The translations under genes and the position numbers were made by a program. Under the pieces are notes generated by a model. The model did no database searches and was not told the DNA's origin. It saw only the letters and a list, made by a program, of their open reading frames with translations. A DNA stretch of 64,000 nucleotides from Candidimonas humi (GTDB lineage: Bacteria; Pseudomonadota; Gammaproteobacteria; Burkholderiales; Burkholderiaceae_B): the NCBI RefSeq assembly GCF_019166065.1, contig NZ_JAHTBN010000012.1, positions 23,335 through 87,334 of the forward strand. Direction: 5' to 3'. This document shows positions 8,130-16,516 of the stretch, piece by piece (positions within the stretch are counted from its first letter, which is position 1; each line of letters opens with the position of its first letter).

Positions 8130-9386
8130 TCATGCGGCGCCTGCGGCGCGAGCATGGCCGGGGCCGCCGCGGCCGCGCTCGCCGACCCGGCTATCGTCCA
8201 GGGGAACCGTCAGCGCGTCATAGGAAAACAGCCACTCGGAACGGCTCTTGCTCATGTTCTTCTGCTGGAAGGCGCGCCGCATTTCCTCTTCGTCTTCGAT
8301 GCGGTACAGGTCGCGGTTGCCGGCCGATTCCAGCACCACCTTGGCGCTGCGGCTCATGCGGCTGTCCTGGTATACCTGCAGGGCGTCCGCCACGTCCGCA
8401 TAGGCATCCAGGCAACGCGCCAGCACCGCCCCGTCCTCGATCGCCATGGCGGCCCCCGATGCCAGATAGGGCAAGGTCGGGTGCGCCGCATCGCCCAGCA
8501 GCGTCGCGCGTGCGGTGCTCCAGTTGTCCACCGGCGCACGGTCGTTCAAGGCATAGCGGTAGCAGCCGTCATGGTCGCTGGCATCGATGACCGTCTGGAT
8601 GACGGGATGCCAGCCTTCGAAGTCGGCCTTGAGATCGGCCCACGGCCGCTTTTGCGTCCAGGATTCGTTTTCGGGGTAATCATGCTCCACCAGCCCCACG
8701 AAGTTCATCAGCTTGCCGCCGCGCAGGTAGTACATCACCGCGTGCTTCTTGGGCCCGCACCACACGGTCGACACGGTCTCCATGATGCCGGGCGGCAGGC
8801 TCGCGGTGGGAACGACGGCCCGCCAGGCAATGTCGCCGGTATAGCTGGCAGGCGTCGGGCCGAGGATTTGCGCACGGATGGCGGACTTGATGCCGTCCGC
8901 CCCCACCAGGACGTCGCCGGCCGCGCGACTGCCGTCGGCCAGGCGCAGCGCAACGCCATCGGCGCTTTCTTCGAAGCCCACGGCCTGCGCGCCCAGGGTG
9001 ATGCAGTCCGGATCCTGCGACAGCACCGCCCGGGCCAGCAATTCGTGCAGGTCGGCGCGATGTATATGGAAATACGGCGCGCCGTTCAGCCGCTCGTGCG
9101 TTTCGCCCAGGGGGATGCGATACATCAGCTCGGCCGTGTCGAAGCGCCGGAACTCGAAGGCCTGGGGCCGCACCACGATAGACTCGAGCGCCTCTTTCAG
9201 CCCCAGGTCGTAGAGCACCTTCACGGCATTGGCGCTGGACTGTATGCCGGCCCCCACGTCGCCCAGGGCCGCGGCTTGTTCATATACCCGCACCGGGAAG
9301 CCGCGCTTGAGCAGGCTGGCTGCCGCGGTCAGGCCGCCGATGCCGGCGCCGGCGATGAGGATTCTGGGCTTGTCTTTCGTCTTCAT
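8130..9386 (-). CDS. FAD-dependent aromatic monooxygenase (salicylate/3-hydroxybenzoate hydroxylase type)
   Basis: A 418-residue class A flavoprotein hydroxylase. The N-terminal Rossmann motif is GAGIGGLTAA (residues 12-21), the DG motif is VLVGADGIKSAIR, and the second FAD/ribityl motif is LLGDAAHPTLPYLASGA. Such enzymes use NAD(P)H and O2 to hydroxylate phenolic acids, often ortho or with loss of the carboxylate. As it sits before hydroxyquinol dioxygenase, a likely reaction is decarboxylative hydroxylation of a dihydroxybenzoate to hydroxyquinol; this is inference. The last 20 residues are Gly/Arg/Ala-rich and probably disordered. The start is 13 bp after the Bug stop. Confidence 0.85.
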   Translation of the reverse strand: MKTKDKPRILIAGAGIGGLTAAASLLKRGFPVRVYEQAAALGDVGAGIQSSANAVKVLYDLGLKEALESIVVRPQAFEFRRFDTAELMYRIPLGETHERLNGAPYFHIHRADLHELLARAVLSQDPDCITLGAQAVGFEESADGVALRLADGSRAAGDVLVGADGIKSAIRAQILGPTPASYTGDIAWRAVVPTASLPPGIMETVSTVWCGPKKHAVMYYLRGGKLMNFVGLVEHDYPENESWTQKRPWADLKADFEGWHPVIQTVIDASDHDGCYRYALNDRAPVDNWSTARATLLGDAAHPTLPYLASGAAMAIEDGAVLARCLDAYADVADALQVYQDSRMSRSAKVVLESAGNRDLYRIEDEEEMRRAFQQKNMSKSRSEWLFSYDALTVPLDDSRVGERGRGGPGHARAAGAA

Positions 9387-9399
9387 TCCATCATTCCAT

Positions 9400-10395
9400 T
9401 CAATTCGGGGTAATGCCCGCTTTCTTGATGACCTCGGTCCAGCGTGCGTAATCCGACGCTATGAGCGCGGCGAATTCTTTCGGGGTATCGGGCGCCACCG
9501 TCAGGCCCTGCTTGTCCAGGCTGGACTTTATTTCCGGCATGGCCAGGATCTGCTTGATCTCGCGATTGAGGCGGTCGACGATGCCCGCCGGCGTACGGGC
9601 CGGGGCCAGCATGCCGAACCACAGGCTGACGTCGGCGCCGTGCACGCCGCATTCGGCGAATGTGGGCACGTCGTCCATGACCGGGATCCTCTGCGGCTGG
9701 GCGGCGGCCAGCACGCGCAGCTTGCCCGACTGCTTCAGCGGCAAGGCAGTGTTGGCCGGGAGAATCATGGCCTGTACCTGGCCACCCAGCAGGTCGGTGA
9801 TGGCGCCCGCCGAACCGCTATAGGGTATATGCATGATATCCGCCCCCGTATGCATCTTGAACAGCTCCATGGCCAGGTGCTGGGGGGTGCCGTTGCCGGG
9901 CGAGGCATAGGCGTACTTGCCGGGATGCGCCCGGAAGGCCGCCAGGGCTTCGGCCAGCGTATGGGCCGGGAAGCGCGGATTGACCGCAAACACCAGCGCA
10001 CCGTCGGCAACGCGGCCTATGGGCGCGAAGCTGGTCAATGGGTCATAAGGCACGCTCTTGTGCAGCTTGGGGTTCATCACGAAGGTGACTACCGTCATCA
10101 ATAATGTATAGCCGTTCGGGGCAGCATGGGCCACGTAGCCGGTGCCGATATTGCCGCTGGCGCCCGGCCGGTTTTCAACGATGATGGGCTGGCCCAGTTT
10201 CTGCGACAGCTTAGGGCCGATGATACGCGCCAGGGTGTCCATGCTGGTGCCCGCGGTATAAGGCACCACGATGGTGATGGGACGCGAGGGCCAGGAATCG
10301 GCCCGGGCCGGCGCGGTGCCGGCCAGCGCCAGCAGCGTCACGGCGGCGGCGCCCGCGACGCCGCGCAATCTGGCCAGAAGTTTGTCGAACGTCAT
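9400..10395 (-). CDS. Bug-family (TctC-like) periplasmic solute-binding protein
   Basis: A 331-residue secreted protein. The signal peptide runs to about residue 32 (PARA-DSWPSRP). The mature part shows WPSRPITIVVPYTAGTSMD, VENRPGASGNIGTGYVA and the late PARTPAGIVDRLN segment, all typical of Bug receptors. AGGAG precedes ATG 10395. It sits between the SnoaL-like gene and the FAD hydroxylase with gaps under 20 bp, so it is cotranscribed and probably delivers the aromatic acid that the operon degrades. No permease genes are present. Confidence 0.9.
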   Translation of the reverse strand: MTFDKLLARLRGVAGAAAVTLLALAGTAPARADSWPSRPITIVVPYTAGTSMDTLARIIGPKLSQKLGQPIIVENRPGASGNIGTGYVAHAAPNGYTLLMTVVTFVMNPKLHKSVPYDPLTSFAPIGRVADGALVFAVNPRFPAHTLAEALAAFRAHPGKYAYASPGNGTPQHLAMELFKMHTGADIMHIPYSGSAGAITDLLGGQVQAMILPANTALPLKQSGKLRVLAAAQPQRIPVMDDVPTFAECGVHGADVSLWFGMLAPARTPAGIVDRLNREIKQILAMPEIKSSLDKQGLTVAPDTPKEFAALIASDYARWTEVIKKAGITPN

Positions 10396-10413
10396 GTTGG
10401 AGTCTCCTCGGAG

Positions 10414-11019
10414 TCAACGCTCCAGCGGGCCGCCGGCCAGCCAGGCGGCTCCCCGCCGGTACAGATTCTGTACGGCATCCCCCTGCAGCATGGGCATGTG
10501 CATATAGACCGAGTAGCCGATGCGGGTCTGGATATAGGCCAGGTGCCGGTAGCCTTGGGGCATGCGCGCCAATTCCTTCTGGTCCAGGACCAGCGTCGCG
10601 GCGGGATCGATCGGATCGATGCGGTCCTTCTCGTAGATGGGCTGGCGATGCAGCAATTTCCACTCGCCTTCGTGCCTGACCACGAAATCGTAGAAGCGGC
10701 CCGTACACAGCACATCGCATTCCACGCCCTCAACCGGCCCGCGCTGCGAAATCGTCATCTTGGTCTGCGCGATGGCCCGGTCTCCCGCAATATCCACCGC
10801 CGTGCCGCCCAGGAAATGCAGGATGCTCACCCCCTTGTCCCAGCCTTCGCGCGTGACGCGGATGAAATCGGCATAGGAGCCCTGGAACCAGGTGGCCATC
10901 ATGTAGCCTTCGGGGTGCCAGACGCTGGCGAAGCGTTCCCAGTCGCCGGCATCGCGCCATACTGCCCAGCGCTCGATCATCTGGCGGATTTCCAGCTCGT
11001 CCTTCATGTTTTCATTCAC
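10414..11019 (-). CDS. SnoaL-like / NTF2-fold protein of unknown role
   Basis: A 201-residue protein whose first two thirds look like an NTF2/SnoaL cone: LEIRQMIERWAVWRDAGDWERFASVWHPEGYM, DFIRVTREGWDKG, and RFYDFVVRHEGEWKLLHRQPIYEKDRIDP (given here in separate parts). Members are small isomerases, cyclases, dehydratases or ring-hydroxylating-dioxygenase beta subunits. No alpha subunit is present. The tail (about 50 residues) is longer than in a minimal SnoaL domain. The start is GTG 11019 with AGGAG 8 nt upstream; ATG 11007 is too far from that site. It lies between two Bug genes in a catabolic operon. Confidence 0.75.
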   Translation of the reverse strand: MNENMKDELEIRQMIERWAVWRDAGDWERFASVWHPEGYMMATWFQGSYADFIRVTREGWDKGVSILHFLGGTAVDIAGDRAIAQTKMTISQRGPVEGVECDVLCTGRFYDFVVRHEGEWKLLHRQPIYEKDRIDPIDPAATLVLDQKELARMPQGYRHLAYIQTRIGYSVYMHMPMLQGDAVQNLYRRGAAWLAGGPLER

Positions 11020-11112
11020 TTGATGTGCTCCTGATTAAAAAGGGATATGCCTGTCGTTGCGCCGGCGGCAGGCCGGCGGCGTATTCATGAGGCCAGCCGC
11101 TGCCCGGCGGCT

Positions 11113-12099
11113 TCAGTTGGGTTCCACGCCCGCCTCGCGGGCCACGCGCTTCCACTGCGGGATTTCCTTGGCGATCAGCGCGGCGAACTCGGCCGGGGTA
11201 TCGCTGGCGGGCGTAATCGACAAGGCCGCGATGCGCTTGCGCACGTCGGGCGCCTGTATGGCTTCGTGCACGGTGCGCGCCAGCTTCTGGATCACGGCGG
11301 GCGGCGTGCCCGCGGGCGCGAACAACCCGCTCCATAGCTCCACGTCCATGTCTATGCCCAATTCCTTCATGGTCGGCACGTCCGGCAGGTAGGGCGCGCG
11401 CCGCGCCGAAGTGACGGCCAGGGCGCGCACCCGGCCGCCCTTGACGCCCACCGTGGCCGGCCCTATGTCCACCAGCGTCATCGTGGCGTCGCCGGTGCCG
11501 ACCGCGTTGATCGAGTTCATGCTTCCCTTGTAGGGTATGTGCACGAATTGCGTGCCGGTCTGCTTCTTGAACAGTTCCGTCATCAACTGGAACGAGGCCG
11601 AACTGGCGCTGTAGTTGGACTTGTCGGGATGGGCCTTGGAATAGGCCTCCAGCCCTGCAAGCGTGGCGGTCTGCTTGTTCGCCGCCTGGGTCAACAGGAC
11701 CAGCGGAAAGATCCCCACTTGCGAGATGGGCGCAAGGTCTTTGTCTGGCGAATATGGCAGGGTCTTGTACAGCGCCGGATTGAATGAAATCGGCCCGCTG
11801 GCTCCCATCAGCAGCGTATAGCCGTCCGGCTTGGACTTGGCTACGTAGGTGGCGCCCACGATGGAAGAAATGCCGGGCTTGTTCTCGACAATGACGGACT
11901 GCTTGAGCAGGTCGGACATCTTGCCGGCCAGGATGCGCGCCAGGATGTCGTTGGCTCCGCCGGCGCTATAGCCGACCACGATGGTGATGGGATGCGACGG
12001 GTAGTCGCCCTGCGCGTGCGCCGCCCCCATGCCGCCCGCGCAGGCCAGCGCCAGCGCCAGCACGCCACGACGGCGCGTAAAGAAAGCAGATTGTTTCAT
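11113..12099 (-). CDS. Bug-family (TctC-like) periplasmic solute-binding protein
   Basis: A 328-residue protein starting MKQSAFFTRRRGVLALALA, with an export signal to about residue 31 (AAHAQ-GDYPSHP); the Arg-rich n-region is Tat-like but Sec export is typical of the family. The mature part has YPSHPITIVVGYSAGGANDI and VENKPGISSIVGATYVA. A strong GAGGAGACAAAACAC precedes ATG 12099; the frame is open further upstream without similarity. It is the first of two Bug genes in the same operon, which may mean two substrates or a receptor plus a sensor. Confidence 0.9.
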   Translation of the reverse strand: MKQSAFFTRRRGVLALALACAGGMGAAHAQGDYPSHPITIVVGYSAGGANDILARILAGKMSDLLKQSVIVENKPGISSIVGATYVAKSKPDGYTLLMGASGPISFNPALYKTLPYSPDKDLAPISQVGIFPLVLLTQAANKQTATLAGLEAYSKAHPDKSNYSASSASFQLMTELFKKQTGTQFVHIPYKGSMNSINAVGTGDATMTLVDIGPATVGVKGGRVRALAVTSARRAPYLPDVPTMKELGIDMDVELWSGLFAPAGTPPAVIQKLARTVHEAIQAPDVRKRIAALSITPASDTPAEFAALIAKEIPQWKRVAREAGVEPN

Positions 12100-12160
12100 G
12101 TGTTTTGTCTCCTCGAATATTGATATTGTTCGGCGGCCGCGGCGCCGTGTTCCGAATCTG

Positions 12161-13114
12161 TCACGGCTGCCGCAACTGCCAGGCACGCGCGGCTTCCAGC
12201 CCCTTCACCAGCCGGTAGACCGTGCGGCAGGCCGGCACCGGCACATTCAAACGATCTCCCTCGCGCACGAAGAATCCCGTCAGTTCGTCTATCTCGGTAG
12301 GCGCGCCATTCGCGATATCCAGCGCCATCGACCCGGCATGCCGGGTCACGGGCCGCAGGCCGGCGCGCGTTTCCTTGACGAACGCCATGGGGTCGAAGGC
12401 ATAACGCCCGCCCAGGGCCCGGACCACCTGCGCGCACTCCCCGGCCATATCGTCCACCAGCGCGCAGACTTCGGGCGAGCCGTAACGTGCGGCGTTGACG
12501 CCCAGGAGCAGCGCACCGATGGGATTCATCACGGAATTGAAGACCAGCTTGGACCAGACCGCATCCATCGGGTCGGCCAGGGTACGCGTGGGCAGGCCGG
12601 CGTCGTTCAAGGCTTCGGCCAGCCGGGCGCAGTCGCCGACCGCACCGCGCGTGGGCCCCAGCCAAGTGGGATTGCCGCGGATGAGATGTTCGACGCGGCC
12701 GGGACCCAGGTAGCGGCCGGCGTCCAGCACGATGCCCCGCAATACCTTGCACGTGGAACCGGCCTCGAGAATCTCGCTATTGCCCATGCCGTTTTGCAGC
12801 GTGACCAATAGCGGCCCCTGAGCCAGCAGCGATTGCAGCCCGGCAAGGGCGCCGGCCGTGTGGCCCGACTTGACCAGGAACAATATCGTGTCGAAAACCT
12901 CGCCGTGCAGGGCTGCAGCGTCGGTCTCGGCGCGCAGGGCAGCCGCGCAGCCCTCGCCGCCCTCGAGGCGCAGGCCGTCGCGGCGTATCGCCGCCACGTG
13001 GGCGGCGTCTGTATCCAATACGGCCACATCCGCCACGCGGGCCAGGTGAGCCGCGAAGATGCCGCCCATCGCGCCGCAGCCCACCACCAGTATGCGAAGT
13101 CGATCGGCATTCAT
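12161..13114 (-). CDS. Ketopantoate reductase (ApbA/PanE) family oxidoreductase
   Basis: A 317-residue NAD(P)-binding protein with the N-terminal GCGAMGGIFAAHLA Rossmann motif, the LVKSGHTAGAL and TLQNGMGN segments, and the C-terminal catalytic region with WSKLVFNSVMNPIGALL. The family reduces 2-dehydropantoate with NADPH, but catabolic homologues reduce or oxidise other 2-oxo/2-hydroxy acids. Its place 15 bp after a ThDP enzyme gene and within an aromatic operon makes a role outside pantothenate synthesis likely. The true substrate is not readable from sequence. Confidence 0.82.
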   Translation of the reverse strand: MNADRLRILVVGCGAMGGIFAAHLARVADVAVLDTDAAHVAAIRRDGLRLEGGEGCAAALRAETDAAALHGEVFDTILFLVKSGHTAGALAGLQSLLAQGPLLVTLQNGMGNSEILEAGSTCKVLRGIVLDAGRYLGPGRVEHLIRGNPTWLGPTRGAVGDCARLAEALNDAGLPTRTLADPMDAVWSKLVFNSVMNPIGALLLGVNAARYGSPEVCALVDDMAGECAQVVRALGGRYAFDPMAFVKETRAGLRPVTRHAGSMALDIANGAPTEIDELTGFFVREGDRLNVPVPACRTVYRLVKGLEAARAWQLRQP

Positions 13115-13129
13115 GCAAGGCCTCTCGCT

Positions 13130-14902
13130 CTAGACCTGCCCGATACGCACGTTGAGCAGCGCGGCCTGGCCGCGATCCAGCGCATCCAGGCAGCGCTGCA
13201 CCGCCGCCGGGAGCTCGGCCGGATCAAGAACTTGTTCGCCATGTGCGCCGAAAGCCTGCGCCACCTCGTCGAAGCGGCGCCGCTCGCCTTCCAGGCGGGC
13301 CTGGAACTCGTTGCCGGCCATGGCCTCGCCGTCGGGATAGACGCGCAGCACGGCCTCTTTCACCGCCTGCCAGCCGCCATTGTCCAGCACCACGGTCAGG
13401 ATGGGCAGCCGGTAATTCTGCGCCACCGCGTACACCGCGGTGGGCGCCGAAAAATGAAAACCGCCGTCGCCCACGATTTGCACGACACGGCTGCCCGGCC
13501 GGGCCAGTTTCGCGCCCAGCGCCACCCCGCCGCTATAGCCCAGGCCGCCGCCCGCGCAGCCCAGCAAGGTCAGCGGCTGCGTGCGGCGGATCTGGTTCAG
13601 CACTGCCAGCGAATTCCGGATAGCCTCATTGACGACGACATCGTCCTGCCGCAGCGCCGCGCCCAGCGTGGCGCACAAGTAATGCGGCGAGATCGCGCCC
13701 ACCGCGCCCGGAGCCTCGGCGGCACGCACCATGGCCGCGCGGCGCGCCGCGTTGGGCTGCTCCCAGCCCGCGACACGCTGCGCCACGCGCGCCTCGAACT
13801 CCGGCGTCGCCAGTTGCTCGACCGCCGCCAGCACCTGTTCCAGCGCACGGCCGCAATCCGCCTGCAAGCGGGTATGCGTGGCGAACCCCCACATGGGAAA
13901 ATCGCGCTTGACCGGATCTACATCGATATGCGTCCAATGCGTTTCGGCGCGGGCGCTGGCGAACTTGGGCAGCCAGGGCACGTCCACGTCCAGCAGCAGG
14001 CCCATGTCGGCATCGGCAAGCCCAGGCTTGGGATCGAAGCCGCCGAAGCAAGGCAAGTCGCGCGACACATTCAGGTATGTGGGCATGAATTCGTATACAC
14101 GCACGCCGCAGCGTTGCGCCAGGGCCTCCAGCGCCTGCACCGCATGCGCCTTGCGCCCCAGGTAGGAGGTCACGGCTATGGGGTTGCGCGCATCGATCAA
14201 GCGGCGCGCAATCGCCTCCGCCTCGCGCGGATCGATGCCGCCCACGGCCACTTTGCCATAGCCTTCGGCCGGAAAGTCCCGCACCTGCGCAGGCCGCCAT
14301 TCCTCGGCCAGGGTCTCGCGCGGCAGATTCACGTAGACCGGGCCCGGCGGGTCGCTGTGCATCACAGTATGGCCGCGCCGCAGCGCCTCCTTGGCCACCA
14401 CGCCCGAAGGCAAGGTGTATTCCCATTTCACATAAGGCCGCACCAGGCTGGCAATGTCGAATGGGTCCTGCACGAAATGCACATAGTTGTCGCGCGAGCC
14501 GGGCAACTCGCCGCGCATGGTGTATGGCGCCTTGCCAGCGATCAGCATCACCGGCAGGCGGCCGCGAAACATATTGTGCATGCCCATGGCGGAATTCGCC
14601 GTACCGGCGTCGACATGCACCATCACGGCCTGGCCGCGTCCTGTCAGGGCGGCATAGCCGGCGGCCATGTGTATCGCCACGGTCTCGTGCGGGCACAGGA
14701 CCATGCGCGACATGGGCCGGCCTTCGCGCTGCCAGCGGGCCATCTCCTCGATCAGCTCGACGTGGTCCGTGCCCAGGTTGGCAAAGATGTATTCGACGCC
14801 GACATCGTTCAGGCCTTCGAGAAAATAGTGTGCGGTGCTGCGCGGCTCATCGGACATGGCCGGAGCCGCGGCCGCCGCGGCGGGCGATGCTGCTTGGTTC
14901 AT
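13130..14902 (-). CDS. ThDP-dependent decarboxylase/acetolactate synthase-like enzyme
   Basis: A 590-residue protein with the three-domain ThDP layout. The Pyr domain has YFLEGLNDVGVEYIFANLG and the catalytic Glu73 in PHETVAIHMAAGYA; the central domain follows; the PP domain has the ThDP/Mg motif beginning GDGGFHFSAPTAVYAVAQ and ending LDNGGW. It resembles acetolactate synthase large subunits and benzoylformate decarboxylases; no regulatory small subunit is nearby. With the aldehyde dehydrogenase just upstream (54 bp gap), decarboxylation of a 2-oxoacid to an aldehyde is the favoured role. GGAG precedes ATG 14902; the first 15 residues are Ala-rich and a start at the next Met (14857) is possible. 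Confidence 0.85.
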   Translation of the reverse strand: MNQAASPAAAAAAPAMSDEPRSTAHYFLEGLNDVGVEYIFANLGTDHVELIEEMARWQREGRPMSRMVLCPHETVAIHMAAGYAALTGRGQAVMVHVDAGTANSAMGMHNMFRGRLPVMLIAGKAPYTMRGELPGSRDNYVHFVQDPFDIASLVRPYVKWEYTLPSGVVAKEALRRGHTVMHSDPPGPVYVNLPRETLAEEWRPAQVRDFPAEGYGKVAVGGIDPREAEAIARRLIDARNPIAVTSYLGRKAHAVQALEALAQRCGVRVYEFMPTYLNVSRDLPCFGGFDPKPGLADADMGLLLDVDVPWLPKFASARAETHWTHIDVDPVKRDFPMWGFATHTRLQADCGRALEQVLAAVEQLATPEFEARVAQRVAGWEQPNAARRAAMVRAAEAPGAVGAISPHYLCATLGAALRQDDVVVNEAIRNSLAVLNQIRRTQPLTLLGCAGGGLGYSGGVALGAKLARPGSRVVQIVGDGGFHFSAPTAVYAVAQNYRLPILTVVLDNGGWQAVKEAVLRVYPDGEAMAGNEFQARLEGERRRFDEVAQAFGAHGEQVLDPAELPAAVQRCLDALDRGQAALLNVRIGQV

Positions 14903-14956
14903 TGCGTCTCCAATCGCCGCGGTCTCGCGCCGCGGCCGTCATTGTGTAAGGAATGG

Positions 14957-16405
14957 CTAAGCCGATACCTCGTAGTAAAAATGCTTGGTTTCCAGGAAGT
15001 CGTTCAGGCCTTCCTGTCCGTGCAAGCGCCCGTAGCCACTGTCGGCATGGCCGCCGGTCTCGGCTTCGGCAAAGAGCTTGTTGTGGGTATTGGCCCAAAC
15101 CGTGCCGAAGCGCATGCGGCCGGCCATGCGGCGGCTGCGCGCGGCGTCGGCCGTCCAGACGCTCGATGCCAGGCTGTAGCGCGTCGCGTTGGCGCGCGCG
15201 ATGGCATCGTCCTCGTCGCGAAAACGTTCGACCACTATCAGCGGGCCGAACAGCTCGCGCTGTATGTACTCGGAGGACAAGTCCTCGATGGCTACCAGGC
15301 TGGGCTCGATGAATGCCCCTCGCGCCAGCTCGCCGCCGGGGATGCGCCCCTGCACCAGCACGTCACCGGCGCTGCCGGCGCGTTCGGCCAGGCCGGCGAT
15401 GCGATCGCGATTTGCGGCATCGATCAGGCAGCCCATCTGCGATTGCGGATCGTTGCCCGGGCCTACGCGCACCGCGCGATAGGCCTCGGCCAGGCTGCGC
15501 GTGAAATCGGCGTATGCGCTGTCCTCGACCAGGACCCGGCTGATCGCCGTGCATTGCTGGCCGGCCTGGATCAGGCTGCCGGCCACGATGCCCGCGGCGC
15601 TGCGCCCGTGCGCCGCATCGGCGAACACCACGGCGGGAGACTTGCCGCCCAGCTCCAGGGACAGGCGCTTGAGCGTGCCGGCGCTGGCCTGCGCGATCCG
15701 CTTGCCCACGGCGGTGGAGCCGGTGAAACTCACCACGTCCACATCGGGCGAGGCGCAAAGCAGTTGGGACACCGTCGCGCCCGACTCGATCACCGAATTG
15801 ACGATCCCGGCCGGGATGCGTTCGTCCTGGACCAGGCATTCAAGCGCCAGATTGTGCGCCAGCGCGGTCTGGAACGCCGGCTTGATGACTACGGCGCAGC
15901 CGGCCGCGAGCGCCGGCGCCAGGGATCGTACCAACAATATGATCGGGGCGTTCCAGGGAAGAATGATGGCGGCCACGCCGGCGGCCTCGCGCTCCAGGGA
16001 CGAGTAGCAGCCGGGCTCGACCTCGGCTATGCGGCCGAACAGATTGCGCGCCAGGCCCGCGTAATAGCGCAATTCGGAAGCCGCCCCCAGGATCTCGCTC
16101 ATGGCTTCCCTGCGCAATTTGCCGTTGAGGGTGACCAGCCAGTCGGCCACCTCGTCCTTGCGCGCTTCCAGCCGGTCGGCGAAACGCAGCAGGACGTCGG
16201 CACGCAGCCGCGGCGAGTGGCGCCACGCAGTCTGCCCGAAGGCGCGCCGCGCCGCGGCGACGGCGGCCTCGCCCTCGGCCGCGCCTGCGTCGGCATAGCG
16301 CGCGACCGCCAGGCCTGTAGCCGGATTGAAAGCATCGCCCACGGCAGCAGCGCCATCGACGGCGTCGACCCAATGGCCGTCTATGTAGTGGCTGGCGACG
16401 CGCAT
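14957..16405 (-). CDS. NAD(P)-dependent aldehyde dehydrogenase
   Basis: A 482-residue ALDH with full catalytic apparatus: Asn152 in LPWNAP, Glu251 in LELGGKSP, Cys285 in AGQQCTA, and the C-terminal FGPLIVVERF segment. The family oxidises aromatic or aliphatic aldehydes to acids. It is the first gene of the long minus-strand operon, has AGGAGA before ATG 16405, and is divergent from a LysR gene with 111 bp between starts. As partner of the ThDP enzyme it would oxidise the aldehyde released by decarboxylation, for example a benzaldehyde; substrate is inferred. Confidence 0.9.
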   Translation of the reverse strand: MRVASHYIDGHWVDAVDGAAAVGDAFNPATGLAVARYADAGAAEGEAAVAAARRAFGQTAWRHSPRLRADVLLRFADRLEARKDEVADWLVTLNGKLRREAMSEILGAASELRYYAGLARNLFGRIAEVEPGCYSSLEREAAGVAAIILPWNAPIILLVRSLAPALAAGCAVVIKPAFQTALAHNLALECLVQDERIPAGIVNSVIESGATVSQLLCASPDVDVVSFTGSTAVGKRIAQASAGTLKRLSLELGGKSPAVVFADAAHGRSAAGIVAGSLIQAGQQCTAISRVLVEDSAYADFTRSLAEAYRAVRVGPGNDPQSQMGCLIDAANRDRIAGLAERAGSAGDVLVQGRIPGGELARGAFIEPSLVAIEDLSSEYIQRELFGPLIVVERFRDEDDAIARANATRYSLASSVWTADAARSRRMAGRMRFGTVWANTHNKLFAEAETGGHADSGYGRLHGQEGLNDFLETKHFYYEVSA

Positions 16406-16516
16406 GAGGGATCTCCTGAAGTGTTCTTGTCTGTGGTCTCGTCTGCTGCAAGAACTCTAGAATCTATCCCTTGATTTGTCTAATATATATCTAATATCTA
16501 TTGATTTTCATTGCTT
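16406..16516. promoter_or_regulatory. AT-rich divergent promoter between aldehyde dehydrogenase and LysR genes
   Basis: The 111-bp gap is much richer in A and T than its surroundings, especially 16450-16516. The direct repeat TCTAATAT occurs at 16479-16486 and 16490-16497, about one helical turn apart, and is a plausible LysR contact site overlapping promoter elements. I could not define -35 and -10 boxes with confidence. Confidence 0.45.

Noticed and set aside
13130..14902. Biosynthetic acetolactate synthase large subunit
   Set aside because: No ilvN-type small subunit or branched-chain genes are near, and the neighbours are catabolic.
12833..16474. A 1213-codon open frame on the plus strand
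   Set aside because: It is antisense to three well-supported genes and has the His/Arg/Ala-rich composition of a GC-rich shadow frame, with no family motifs.
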